Positions 10,229 to 20,046 of a DNA stretch of 64,000 nt are shown here, one piece after another. Position numbers and translations under genes: made by a program. The stretch is taken from contig OX485803.1 in NCBI GenBank assembly GCA_950295325.1, positions 68,215,554-68,279,553 on the forward strand, in the 5' to 3' direction. The DNA comes from Polytrichum commune. Its lineage: Eukaryota > Streptophyta > Polytrichopsida > Polytrichales > Polytrichaceae. The stretch's first letter is position 1. Every line of letters starts with the position of its first letter. The notes below the pieces were generated by a model, which was not told the DNA's origin, did no database searches, and saw nothing but the letters and a program-made list of their open reading frames with translations.

Positions 10229-12700
10229 ACCCCTCGGGCAAGCTTGGAAACTATCACTCAGGCAAAATATTGTGGTTCGATTGCAAGTTGTGAATCTTGA
10301 AGCAAGACTATGGTCATTGGGTTCATCATTTTGATAGCTTTTAAGAAACCATTGTGCCAAGTCACGAGATGGAACACGCAAGTGCAATGGGAGGAGTCCC
10401 CCTTTAAGAGATTGCCTCTCGGATCACCTTGGAGAAAAGTTTGTGTGTGTGGGAAAGAGAGAAATGCAATGGATGAGTGGTGGCAGGAACGGAGGAGATC
10501 AGGGGAGGAGGGTTACATCGGTCAAATCTGACGGTCGAGAAAGCACAGGCAACATGGCCTCACCAGAAGCCAGAAGTTGCTTTCATCGCCCATAGACTTC
10601 TTCTCGAAAATCATGTCAACTAAAGGTTTGCAAGAATAATAGAAGCTTCAGCCTTTGGGATAGGGATAGACTTAGCTTAGCTTTGTAAATTTGTTTTGGG
10701 TTTACATATGAATCTATGGACCAAGTGTTATTGCCTTGTGTTGGATCCTTTTGGATCACATTGGATATTTAGGAGTAGGGTATAATAGATATGTAGATGT
10801 CAGTTGAAAGAAAAAATGAAGATGACTTCGATGTTGCCACTAGCGTGAATAATGGTGTTGCTTCACCTTTGAGTTGGTCTAAGGTGTAGATGTCAATCAA
10901 AGATTTGTTGGCCAACTTTTAAATACTTACAATCCACTTAGTCCTTTGGTAAGATGACTTCACAGAAGTGCACGGTTAACTTCATGAGGGTTCCAAGCTA
11001 CTTCATGAACCTTCCAACTCATGTTACCGGAGTGTTCTACCAAGTTCATGAATGTTCTAAATTAGTTCATGATTTTTGTGAACCAACTTGACATCTGGCA
11101 CACCCCAATTTCATGATAATGGACCTTTATCTCTAGCAACTTCATGAAGCTTCCATACCAATTTCATAAATCTTCCAAATCAAACGGTTCTCGTATTCTC
11201 AAATTCTCAACTTCTAGTATGGCATTCATTTGCCTTCTCGTTTCACAACATCTGGTTGTTGGTGAGAGCCTTCGTTTTAGGTCTAACAATAGAATTGGTT
11301 TGGAAGCGAATTTGTGTGCCCACATACATTTCTTCAATTCTCTAGCAATGATACAATTCTTTAGTTCTTTAGTGCATTGATTTGATTCTCTACATGCTCG
11401 GGTTCTCTTACGAGGTTTTGTAATGGTTACATGCCTCAAGGCCTATGTTGCACAACTCAACAGAAAGTGATAGTACATTTTGATTTCACTCCGCATTCTC
11501 TATGATCACAAACTCTGATACACAAATTGTATTCAAATTTGCAAAGTTGTTCATATCACTCAAGTTTATTCACTCATAGTTTATTGATTTATTCACTCTT
11601 GATGACTTGAGTGATATGAAAATTTGCAAATTCTATGATTATCTACAATTTGTGAATTTGATTTATTCAATCAAGTCACCCTACGATGTACTCATATTAA
11701 TTGAGTCGTAACCTAGATAATCATAGCATTTGCAGGGAACCCACTATAAGTGACCAAAAGTTGTGACTTTGTGATTCCTTTACAAACACTTAGTTAGTTT
11801 CAGTCTATATCATTCGAGTCATCTCCTACGTAATCATTGAATTTGCGGGAGGCTACTATATTTATGCATAGTTGATCACGTATCATACATTCTATCTTTA
11901 CAAAACTATTAGGAGCGTATCTAGGGTTTTTTAAGAAAATGATCAATTAGTGCCCAAACCCAAAGGCGGTGTTTGCTATCCAATTTTACAAGATGTGCAC
12001 ATTTAATGGTAAGTAGAGAGGCTTCGTATAGATCCAAACATCACCATAGAATTTCTCCATCGTCAACTGAATGAAGTTTTTTAATTCCCATGCCATATAT
12101 TTATTAGTTGTATTTCAAAAGCCATTCAAAGTCAAGTTGGGTTTACCTTCGAGTTGATGAGCCATGAACCAAGTGATTATAATAATGTACCATTCATTAT
12201 AAAGAAATTTATATAGTTCATAAAACTGATTTCGTGAAGTTGTAAATGTAGGCACCAAATCATAAAGTTGTTCACAACATGTAGTGAAATTGGTTGAAAG
12301 TTCAAGTTAAATTGGATGTCTATATAATGTACTTCGTTTACGATTCCAATGAAATCAGTGGAACCTATTGCTAATTTCTAAAGTAATTCGTAAAATCGTG
12401 AAATTGAGTTTGCACTTCTATAAATTCATCTTACCAAAGGAGTATGTGATACCCACACTAATTCCCCCCTATCCAATCAGTAGGGCATCCGTTTCTAGGC
12501 TTGAATTGTACTGGAATTACCCAAAAATTGGACGAGTTGGTTCATGGATGGGTGCCTTTTTCTCTAGAATGAAAGACCAATGTAAATGATGCAAATTGCT
12601 TTTACAATAAGAGTCTTGATTATTGAGCAATGAAGTTGTAAATTGCCGCTTCATGTGGTGATTGTAATCTCACATAAGGCTCAAGGCTAGAGTTTGTTCT
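10229..12700. other. Intergenic, with degenerate TTCATGAA-type repeats and a foldback
   Basis: No gene is recognised. About 10976-11190 repeats a degenerate unit of roughly 25-30 bp built on ACTTCATGAA(C/G)CTTCCA. About 11519-11657 forms a stem-loop with CATATCACTCAAGT facing ACTTGAGTGATATG, extended by CACAAATTGTA and TACAATTTGTG. Short reading frames at 10310 and 11144 carry no motif I know. Confidence 0.5.
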
Positions 12701-12702
12701 TA

Positions 12703-12944
12703 GGGTTGGTTTAGATTGAAGTTTAGAACACCCTTTAATGGACCTTACTTTCAAACTCGAGATTGGATGATTTCTCAAACTAGGAAGAGTATTGTCTTGA
12801 ATAAGGACTATCTAGATTTCACGAGAATATGATGCCACATCAATGCCACTTCACTTTTTCGCACTTTGGACACAAACCCTGGTGTAAACGCAATGCTTCA
12901 AATTTGGGTTTACTTTGATCTTAAATCCTAGCATAAACCCACCC
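12703..12944 (+). mobile_element. MITE family R3 (GGGTGGGTTTA ends), copy a
   Basis: It begins GGGTTGGTTTAGATT and ends CATAAACCCACCC, so the ends are inverted. The internal block GATGCCACATCAATGCC(A)CTTCA is shared with copies at 12947 and 26162. It lies head-to-tail against copy b. It is non-coding. Confidence 0.65.
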
Positions 12945-13183
12945 ACTAGGGTCTAATTCCAAGAAATTTGAGGTCCCATCCAACCCTGATGGACCTTATT
13001 TAATACACAAGATCATACTCAACCTTGGAGACTGAAACTACAAGGAGGACTTTATTGAGTGGAAACTACTAAGATTTGGAAAACAAGTGATGCCACATTA
13101 GTGCCGCTTCATTTTGTCACACCTGGACCCGAACCTAGTGCAAACTCATTGGGTCCAAGATTTGGCTCTTGACCACTAAGGTA

Positions 13184-14329
13184 TGTGGGTGTTATTTAGT
13201 TCGTTTTTCATGGTCTCCAACTTCTACTTATTAGATTTACACGACAATACTTGTGTTGCATCAACAAACCTATGACAACGCATCCACAAAAAAATGGATT
13301 GAAATTTGAACCTCCCTTGATTTAGATTTGACTATTGGAAGTTCATGTTTGTTGACTTCTTAATGGAGTATAACAAGTGCTCCTGGTTGTGTTCACGATT
13401 GAGTTTAGAGTAGTCAATAATATTTGAAAGCGTAGTCCAATGAATATATTCTAACCCCTAAACGCTCAAGCATTCACATTCCATTTACAGGCATTTCCAA
13501 GACCAGTGTTGCAAATTAATGTTATGTAGAAAATTTGACTATGTTTTCTTAAAACCAAACCGTACGAATGTGAACTAGACTACCATATATTCTTGTTGAG
13601 ACCACTTGAAGTGATTGGACCACAATTTCTAGGCTAGGTTGACATATGAACATGCCTTCATTTGAGGGCAGCTAGAGAAAGTTATGACATGTTTTGTCTC
13701 ATGACCATTTCGGTCATGCCACAAATTTTTAAAAATTGGCAACTTTGCCATAATATGTTATGTGGATGACAATTGAGCTACTCTAAAAATGTTGGGTTAA
13801 TTTGAGCAAATTTAGATGAAGTTTGTCACCCTCAAAGTTGGAGGGGCCACATGGGGTCATTTTGGGAGATTTTTCTTTTTCAAATCTACTGGCTATATGT
13901 GCAACCGTCACTTTGTCCTAAGGGGACATACAATAAATCCTACCCAAATTATGCATCATATGTGAAAGATATTGGCTCCTAAACTTCGCTCCTACATTTG
14001 AATAACACATGGAACCGCCTCCCAAAACAAGCAATGTCAACCTAACAAATAAATGTGCATGCTTGGAGTATGAGATTTTTATATGTTATTTTGGCCCACA
14101 TGGTAGTGGGCATCACCCTGCACTAGTAGATACCTCTTCGCCCACCTAGATTGCCACCTAGTGGGCCACAAACCCCATCAAAATAGTAGGTGGCAACCCA
14201 TTTTGGGTTGCATGAGCATTTAAGGATTGAATATGTGTCTTTATGGTGGTTGCTCTTTGATCCTCACCAAACCACATACCAATCAAATAGAGGGGTCAAA
14301 TTAAGACAAAGAATCAAATAACACCCGCA
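13184..14329 (+). mobile_element. MITE family R2 (TGTGGGTGTTATTT ends), itself split by a 787-bp insertion
   Basis: Terminal inverted repeats are TGTGGGTGTTATTTAGTT (13184-13201) and its near-complement ending ATAACACCCGCA (14312-14329). Related copies in UBC2 intron 1 (20227-20568) and at 42353-42682 are only about 330-340 bp. Here the body is interrupted after GTAGTCCAATGAATAT and resumes at TTGAATATGTGTCTTTATGG. Confidence 0.7.
13448..14234. mobile_element. Insertion inside the R2 element, flanked by a TGAATAT direct repeat
   Basis: TGAATAT occurs at 13441-13447 and 14228-14234, bracketing a segment absent from the other two R2 copies. A 7- or 8-bp duplication (ATGAATAT/TTGAATAT) would suit a hAT-type insertion, but the ends show no clear inverted repeat and there is no coding sequence. 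Class unassigned. Confidence 0.5.
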
Positions 14330-14394
14330 TATGCTCAATTTTGGAGTTTCGTGGTCTCGGATCCTAGTGTTATAATCCACCCTTATCATGAATG

Positions 14395-14618
14395 AACAAG
14401 GAGAATCAACCGCTAGTTATAAATGAACCCAACCGAGTTTGAAAAATAACCGGTGGAAGTTCAAGACTTCATGGAAAATAGCCCATCGTATTAGGGGAAT
14501 CTATGGAATATACCTCGAATCAATAAAGAGAAACGGAAAGAACATAACATGTGACCGGTTGGACTTGGAAACACAAAGGACTTTGACCAATAATGCGCAA
14601 AAACCTCCCCGAACAATG
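14395..14618 (+). mobile_element. R4 family single arm (possible MULE-type long terminal repeat)
   Basis: About 225 bp running from AAGGAGAATCAACCGCTAGTTA to AATGCGCAAAAACCTCCCC. It matches one arm of the inverted pair at 25149-25684 and the unit at 62622-62847. Shared blocks include AACCGCTAGTTA, AATAACCGGT and TTCAAGACTTCA.GGAAAA. It occurs here as a solo arm. Confidence 0.65.
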
Positions 14619-14622
14619 CTTA

Positions 14623-15119
14623 GGGCCACTTCACATACGAGACTGAGAGCCCAAGACCATTTCACTTCAAGCACTCTCATTGGTGGAAAAGGCGGCTGGT
14701 CCAAGTTCGCTTCACACTACGCTTGAGGGGCCAACGGAGTATGTGAATGCAAGATGGATGTAAAGTCGACATGGATTCCTACATGGCATCAAACAGATCA
14801 TGTTTCATGGTCACTTGGACTATTTTCAAAAACCACCTCTTGGAAGTAGACATAACACAAAACCGGGAGACCATGGCACTCCGAACACTCACAACCGTTG
14901 ATTTCTTTTATTTTATCATGTGTGAGCACCCACACGAATAGAAATTCATTGAAATAGCATTTGATTGAGGGCCCGATCACATAGGACTTCGTACTACACT
15001 TGAGGGTTTGTGACCACACTACATGATTTCGAAGGTGTGTTGGCTCAGCCTTTGGACACTTTCTTTTGGGCTCTCACAATTTCATGGTCACGGCTCTTGG
15101 CTCGCGTGTGAAGTGGCCC
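14623..15119. mobile_element. Tourist-like (PIF/Harbinger) MITE with TTA target duplication
   Basis: The 497-bp element starts GGGCCACTTCACATACGAG and ends CTCGCGTGTGAAGTGGCCC, an inverted repeat extending about 28 bp (continuing AGAGCC/GGCTCT). It is flanked by TTA at 14620-14622 and 15120-15122. The 3-bp TTA/TAA duplication and G-rich ends are the signature of PIF/Harbinger elements. It has no transposase. Confidence 0.85.
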
Positions 15120-15425
15120 TTAGGAGGATGCGTGTTGTTTATTTATGTTATTTTATTTTTCTCATACCTAAGAGAGCCTAGCAATTGCAAGGGGGATGGT
15201 CTCCACACAAAAGGAAGGGAATCTTTGGCGTGCGATGGATGGAAGTATGGCCATAAGTTAAGATAGACGATGGATGTGGATAAGGTGCATGAACACTGGA
15301 CGTCAGGTGAGTTGATCACGTGGCACGACACGTGTCAGTCATGGGGCTAAAGTATTGGTCCTGCCTACGCTCCGTGTGTCTACAAGGTGCACTGTACCCT
15401 GACACGTGTTGGGTGTTTAGGAGGC

Positions 15426-15476
15426 TGTTCCCCACCGTGTTCCCCATCGTGTTCCCCATCGTGTTCCCCACCAAAC
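15426..15476 (+). repeat. Short tandem repeat of CGTGTTCCCCA(C/T)
   Basis: Three to four copies of a 12-bp unit (GTGTTCCCCATC or GTGTTCCCCACC) in a row. They lie next to imperfect ACACGTG motifs at 15332 and 15401. Confidence 0.8.
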
Positions 15477-15656
15477 CCAAGACTGTTCCCAAAGAGCCCC
15501 GTGGTAAATAACATAACTCCTTGTGAACACAAACTTTATTAGGTGTGACACCGGAGGTGATAAGCATGTCCCAACACTTTCAAGGTGCTGAAATGGTGAA
15601 TGTTTTTTGAGGTGACACGTGGCATTTTGTGGTGAACCTGCTCATCGTCCACGGTA

Positions 15657-15938
15657 CACTATATGTTGTGTTTAGTGTCATATGGTAATTTAAGTCACCA
15701 TGGTAACTTTCTAATGACATTTTTTTATGAATAAGTTTACAAGTATATGGATGGTTGGGATGCGGATGATTTCATGTCTAGTTACTGAAACAAAGTGTAG
15801 TATATTATACATCCTAACAATTCTATAGTGAAATGTTGTCATGGATGATTGAAATCTAGATGAAACATCGCTTAATAAGTTAGGTTTCCAATTAGTGTTG
15901 AGCAAGGCAAGTATAATTGGTGGCATCACTTTCATGTC
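15657..15938 (+). mobile_element. CACTA-ended family R1, copy C (decayed right end)
   Basis: It begins CACTATATGTTGTGTTTAGTGTCATATGG and shares GTCATGGATGATTGAAAT and CCAATTAGTGTTGAGCAAG with copies A and B. The right terminus is degraded. Confidence 0.6.
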
Positions 15939-17236
15939 TACTTAAATCCTACGTCGGGCCCACTCTAGTTGTCTAATCGGGGTGAAATTAAGTTGGGTCC
16001 AAGGTCCTGGGTCTTTCCCACAATGTTCCTTGAGACTTCTGATTAAACCTTACATAAAATAAAATAGACAACATATATCAAAAGTCATAAGAATAAACTA
16101 TGCACCCTTACCAATTTCATGATGTTTTTGGTGTGAATCATATTGATTTGAATCTATACACTTGGGGGGGGGGGGCAAAGTCTTCATTGGAAGTCCAAAT
16201 GATGTGTTTGGATGGCTATGAAATAAAATCTCATGTATACGAAAAGTTTATAGAGGAAAACAAACCTCTACATACTAGTTATATGCTAAAAATAGACTTA
16301 TGTGTTTACACTAAGCTTTTTGATTTAATGTGGTAAATGCCTTGACTACATAATAAATCACATCATACAAACAAAGACACAATAACTTAGCCACAATCTA
16401 GAGAGCAAAATTGAAGGGAGCCCAATGAGTTCCAAGGGCCTCTGGTTCTTAAAACCCTAACCTCCAAATGCAAACCTTAACAAGAATGGACATGGTAGTC
16501 CATGGTTACCATATGACAACAATTAATGAAATGTAAATTGAATGAGATTAGCACATCTATTGTCAAATTTCTTTGTAAAGTTTAAAACGGACCCCTTTTG
16601 TACATCCACCCTTACCTTTATACTATGAATAGCCGATTAAGATGTATGCTCTAGAGAAAAAACAACACCTCTCCCTTATGTATACTATGTTTGTTAATGC
16701 CTCAAAATAACACCTTTTTATACTCACCTTAGTTCATACGTGATATGAAAGTATTCATTGTCACGTACACTAATTATGAGAGGTTAGGGTTAGGGTAGAG
16801 TGAATATTAGGTCACAATGAAAGAGTAATAGTTGTAGGAAGAGCTTGATTTGGCTTTGAGACAAAGCAAGAGGTTGAATGTGATGCTAAGACACCTCAAA
16901 TAAACCCTTGGCCAATCTATGGTTCATATTTTATATTTCTATTGTATAAGTAAGATCCTTTTCAAGAGTATTTGTTCTAAGTATCACGTATTGTAACTAC
17001 TATTTCTTTGGATGATACAAAGTCTTTAGATAAAAGTGACATACAATCAAGACTCCATAAATGTTACAGGTTGGGAGTAGCAAAAAAAAACATATATAGA
17101 AATTTATATAGAAAATAACATTTATAGAAATAACACTTAAAATTTCCGAGAATGAAGAACAGAATGTTTTATGAAAACAAAAATGAAAGTACAAATGATA
17201 ATACATAATTTAATGAAACTAATTGAAAGATGTAAA
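15939..17236. other. Intergenic, no gene recognised
   Basis: AT-rich spacer. A run of about ten G residues lies at 16165-16176. No conserved reading frame is seen. Confidence 0.5.
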
Positions 17237-17780
17237 CTATATAGTAGTAACTTGACGAGATTCTTCCAATTGAACTAACACAAAGGAAGAGTCTATAGTA
17301 GTATGACGAGAAGCTTCCAAATGATGAGATGAAACTTCCTTCTTGAGTCCTTGCATGCTCCTGATGTGTGATAGGGCATCATTTGGTCTTTGTTCGAAGT
17401 ATTTCTTCAAAGTCTCTAGAGAACGCTCAACAACACTCAATCCTACAACTTCTTATACCACATCAACCATAACCTCATCAACATCAATTTCTTGATGTTT
17501 TGAGGAATACATATCCAAAAACTCCTCATCGGTAGGTTCATTGGGGTTGTTTAAGTCAAACTCCATCTCATAATTGAGGTATTCACGAGCATTCATCACA
17601 TCACCCACCTCACTATCATATGACAACAATGTTAGTTGATGAAGTAGAGTAGCAACTTCATCAACCTCTACCAAGCGCCTAGCTTCCTCCAGCTCCCTCT
17701 CAATATAGATAAAAAGAATACCCGTGTGCCTCCAACAATTTTGAATGGTTCGCAAAGAATATGGGATAAATGTGATTACG
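17237..17780 (-). pseudogene. pogo/Tigger-like (DDE_1) transposase C-terminal remnant
   Basis: On the minus strand one frame reads ...SLRTIQNCWRHTGIL, then an acidic stretch (EELEEARRLVEVDEVATLL), a region with DEEFLDMYSS, and after a single in-frame TAA (near 17450) VVERSLETLKKYFEQRPNDA. The TIxNCWxHTGIL block, acidic linker and SLxTLxxYFEQ helix are typical of the C-terminal end of plant pogo/Tigger (jerky-like) transposases. The catalytic DDE domain that should precede it is not visible upstream. The stop and truncation mark it as dead. The identification rests on remembered family pattern, so treat the superfamily as likely rather than certain. Confidence 0.5.
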
Positions 17781-18193
17781 TGTTTTAAATGTATGCTCTC
17801 ATATATTATTACCTTGATTTTCTCAAAATTAACACTTATAAAGATGCAATTAACAAAGAAGGGAGTAGATCATGTTATAACACTTAAGACTTAACACTCA
17901 CTAGTTTTACCAATTGTGTTTTTGTGGGGGAGTAAAAATTTCTTAACATATATGAAATTATAACGCTTATAGGGGTGACACTTTTAGAGTCTTGACTGTA
18001 TTGTGTACACCCTACTACAAATCAAATGAAAGCATTTCAAGATGAATGCACTTATTCGTCAACAATGATTTTGCAGACAATTTTCCTAGATTAGTGTTGT
18101 ATAATGAATATTTTTGGTACATTATGAACACACTATATGTTGTAAATCACCATTTTATAATAGGCTCACAATCACTCACCTTAGTCAGAATAA

Positions 18194-18770
18194 GGGATGC
18201 TTCACACTATGGCCAAAGGTTGAGAGGCTGTCGATTTCTACCAATTAGATTGCAAGAAACCAAGAATTCGGCCTCTCGACCCTTTACACTAGAGGCCAAA
18301 GTCCAAAGGCCGTTGCTCTCCAAAATACCTACATGGCATTATTTTTTGACCAAGGTGACGGACTCTCAAAGGAAGTTTGGGTCAGATGGGAATGAAAACC
18401 CAAACTATGGTCGAGAGGCCATTGATTTTTTTCATAAAAAATCCAAACATTGACAAGATCTTGGCTGCTAGATCGGAGGGGTTGTTTTGGGCAAGGAATA
18501 AAGTGGGATGCTCCTTCTTCCTTTTGACTTTGGGCTTGGCCTTTGAAGGCTTCACACTATGGCCGTCCAAATCGAGAGGCAGTGGGAGTTCATGGCCAAA
18601 GGTTTGGACTTTGGGCTTTGCCTTTGGAGGCTTCACACTGCGCTTGACTGAAGGCTTCAATTCCTATATTTTATTGGTTATTTTCAGCCCATTGCTTTGG
18701 ACTCTCAACAAAGCTTGGCCATTCAATCCCACAACCTCTTGACTTGGACGGCCATAGTGTGAAGCGGCCC
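18194..18770. mobile_element. Tourist-like MITE with CACTATGGCC-type ends
   Basis: It starts GGGATGCTTCACACTATGGCC and ends GGCCATAGTGTGAAGCGGCCC, inverted copies apart from two bases. Flanks are TAA (18191-18193) and TGA (18771-18773), a TAA duplication with one substitution. Two further internal copies of GGCTTCACACT occur at about 18548 and 18631. It is 577 bp long and non-coding. Confidence 0.8.
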
Positions 18771-18892
18771 TGATTGAAGATACATGTAGTATGTTTCTAA
18801 TGAGTCGGGGTTGGATGATCGCAAGCAATGGGAATACCATCCAAGTGCAAGAACACACATTTGTGGTGCACATTGGTAGTTGGCAGTATGTT

Positions 18893-19160
18893 AAGGTTGA
18901 GGTATCCATACTCGACCAAGTCCACATAACCGCTCACCAAGGTCATGTAATGCCGACAATGGTTGAGATTTATATTTTTTACGTAGATGAAGTTAAGGTT
19001 TATGTGATGGCAACGTGGGATTGAGTAAGGTTGAGGCATCCACAGTTGACCATGTCTATTCAACCTCTCTCTAGCATCATGTAATGCTGATATAGATGAG
19101 ATCTAGGTTTTTTAGTTGAACAAAGTTAAAGTTTATGTGGTGGTGGCTTGTGATTGATTA
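18893..19160. repeat. Tandem duplication, unit about 135 bp
   Basis: Copies at about 18893-19023 and 19029-19160 share GGTTGAGG(T/C)ATCCA, CATGTAATGC(C/T)GA, TGAAGTTAAGGTTTATGTG versus CAAAGTTAAAGTTTATGTG, and the closing GATTGA. Confidence 0.7.
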
Positions 19161-19203
19161 CCCCCATAAGAGTTTTGACAATTGTCATAGCTAAGGAGTA
19201 GCA

Positions 19204-19690
19204 TTGAGATGAACAATTATGTGTTGACCTATAGATCCACTACGTGTAACCTTGAAATCTAAGCTTCAAAATTTATAGCAATTTTCATATTCATGAACTT
19301 AAAAAATATAATTGCATTCTCCTTAGAATTTGTTTCCCTTCGCAAGAAAAAACAATTCTCTGCGATTACTCCTCCTAAACACATGCAAACTCTCTTATAT
19401 TATCGGTTATAGATGCCTCAACCATATCTTCATAAGAATTTGGATATTTGTTGTAGCCACACATTAGCATTTAGATGAGCGGTTATGGGTTAACCTATAG
19501 ATCGAATGTGTTACCCTAACTTCACCGCTTCAAAATTTATAGCAATTTCCATATTCATGATTAAAAAACTCTCCTTAGAATTTATTTCTCTTTGCAAAAA
19601 CATAAATTTCTCCATTATTGCTCCTCCTAAACAGATGCAACTTCTCTTATTTTATCGGTTATAGATGCCTCAACCTCTTTATTTATGGTG
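19204..19690. repeat. Tandem duplication, unit about 260 bp, 5' of UBC2
   Basis: Copies at about 19204-19430 and 19468-19680 share GTTGACCTATAGATC/GTTAACCTATAGATC, TTCAAAATTTATAGCAATTT, CTCCTTAGAATTT and TATCGGTTATAGATGCCTCA. Diverged, non-coding. Confidence 0.75.
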
Positions 19691-19706
19691 AGGCGGGATG
19701 GAATAA

Positions 19707-19828
19707 GGGCTTGTTTCTATGTTGACCGCTTGCCCACCAGATTCTAGTGTATATGTAGATTTCTGCCTTTGAAATCTACATTTCCACTAGAATCTGGTGG
19801 GCCAGCGGTCCACATGAGAAACTAACCC
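19707..19828. mobile_element. 122-bp foldback MITE with TAA target duplication
   Basis: Arms of about 56 bp pair almost end to end: CCCACCAGATTCTAGTG on the left faces CACTAGAATCTGGTGGG on the right, then GTAGATTTC faces GAAATCTAC around a loop of about 9 nt. It is flanked by TAA at 19704-19706 and 19829-19831. It lies 219 bp upstream of the UBC2 ATG, so it is inside the likely promoter or leader. Confidence 0.88.
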
Positions 19829-20046
19829 TAATAAGACGCCGTGGGGCACCTCTCAGCTAGGGTTTCACAGTCTCACCATTGCCACGACTTCTTGGAGCTT
19901 TGCGTTGCAAGCCCTTGCATTCTGCATCGCTCACTCCGTCTATGCTTTCCCATTGTCACATCCAATTTTAGCACAAGGTGGTGGTGGTGGTGGAGGGTAG
20001 TGAACGAGCGAGGCTAGGGAGGGAGGGGCCTGGAACGTGGAGGGCC

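Larger units (their letters stand above)
12947..14376 (+). mobile_element. MITE family R3, copy b, split by a nested insertion
   Basis: The left piece is 12947-13183, ending GGCTCTTGACCACTAAGGTA. The right piece is 14330-14376 (TGCTCAATTTTGGAGTTTCG, then the right end AATCCACCC). Copy c at 26162-26455 runs through the same junction uninterrupted (GCTCTTGACCA...TTTGGAGTTTC). This shows that the R2 element at 13184-14329 landed inside this older element. Confidence 0.7.
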
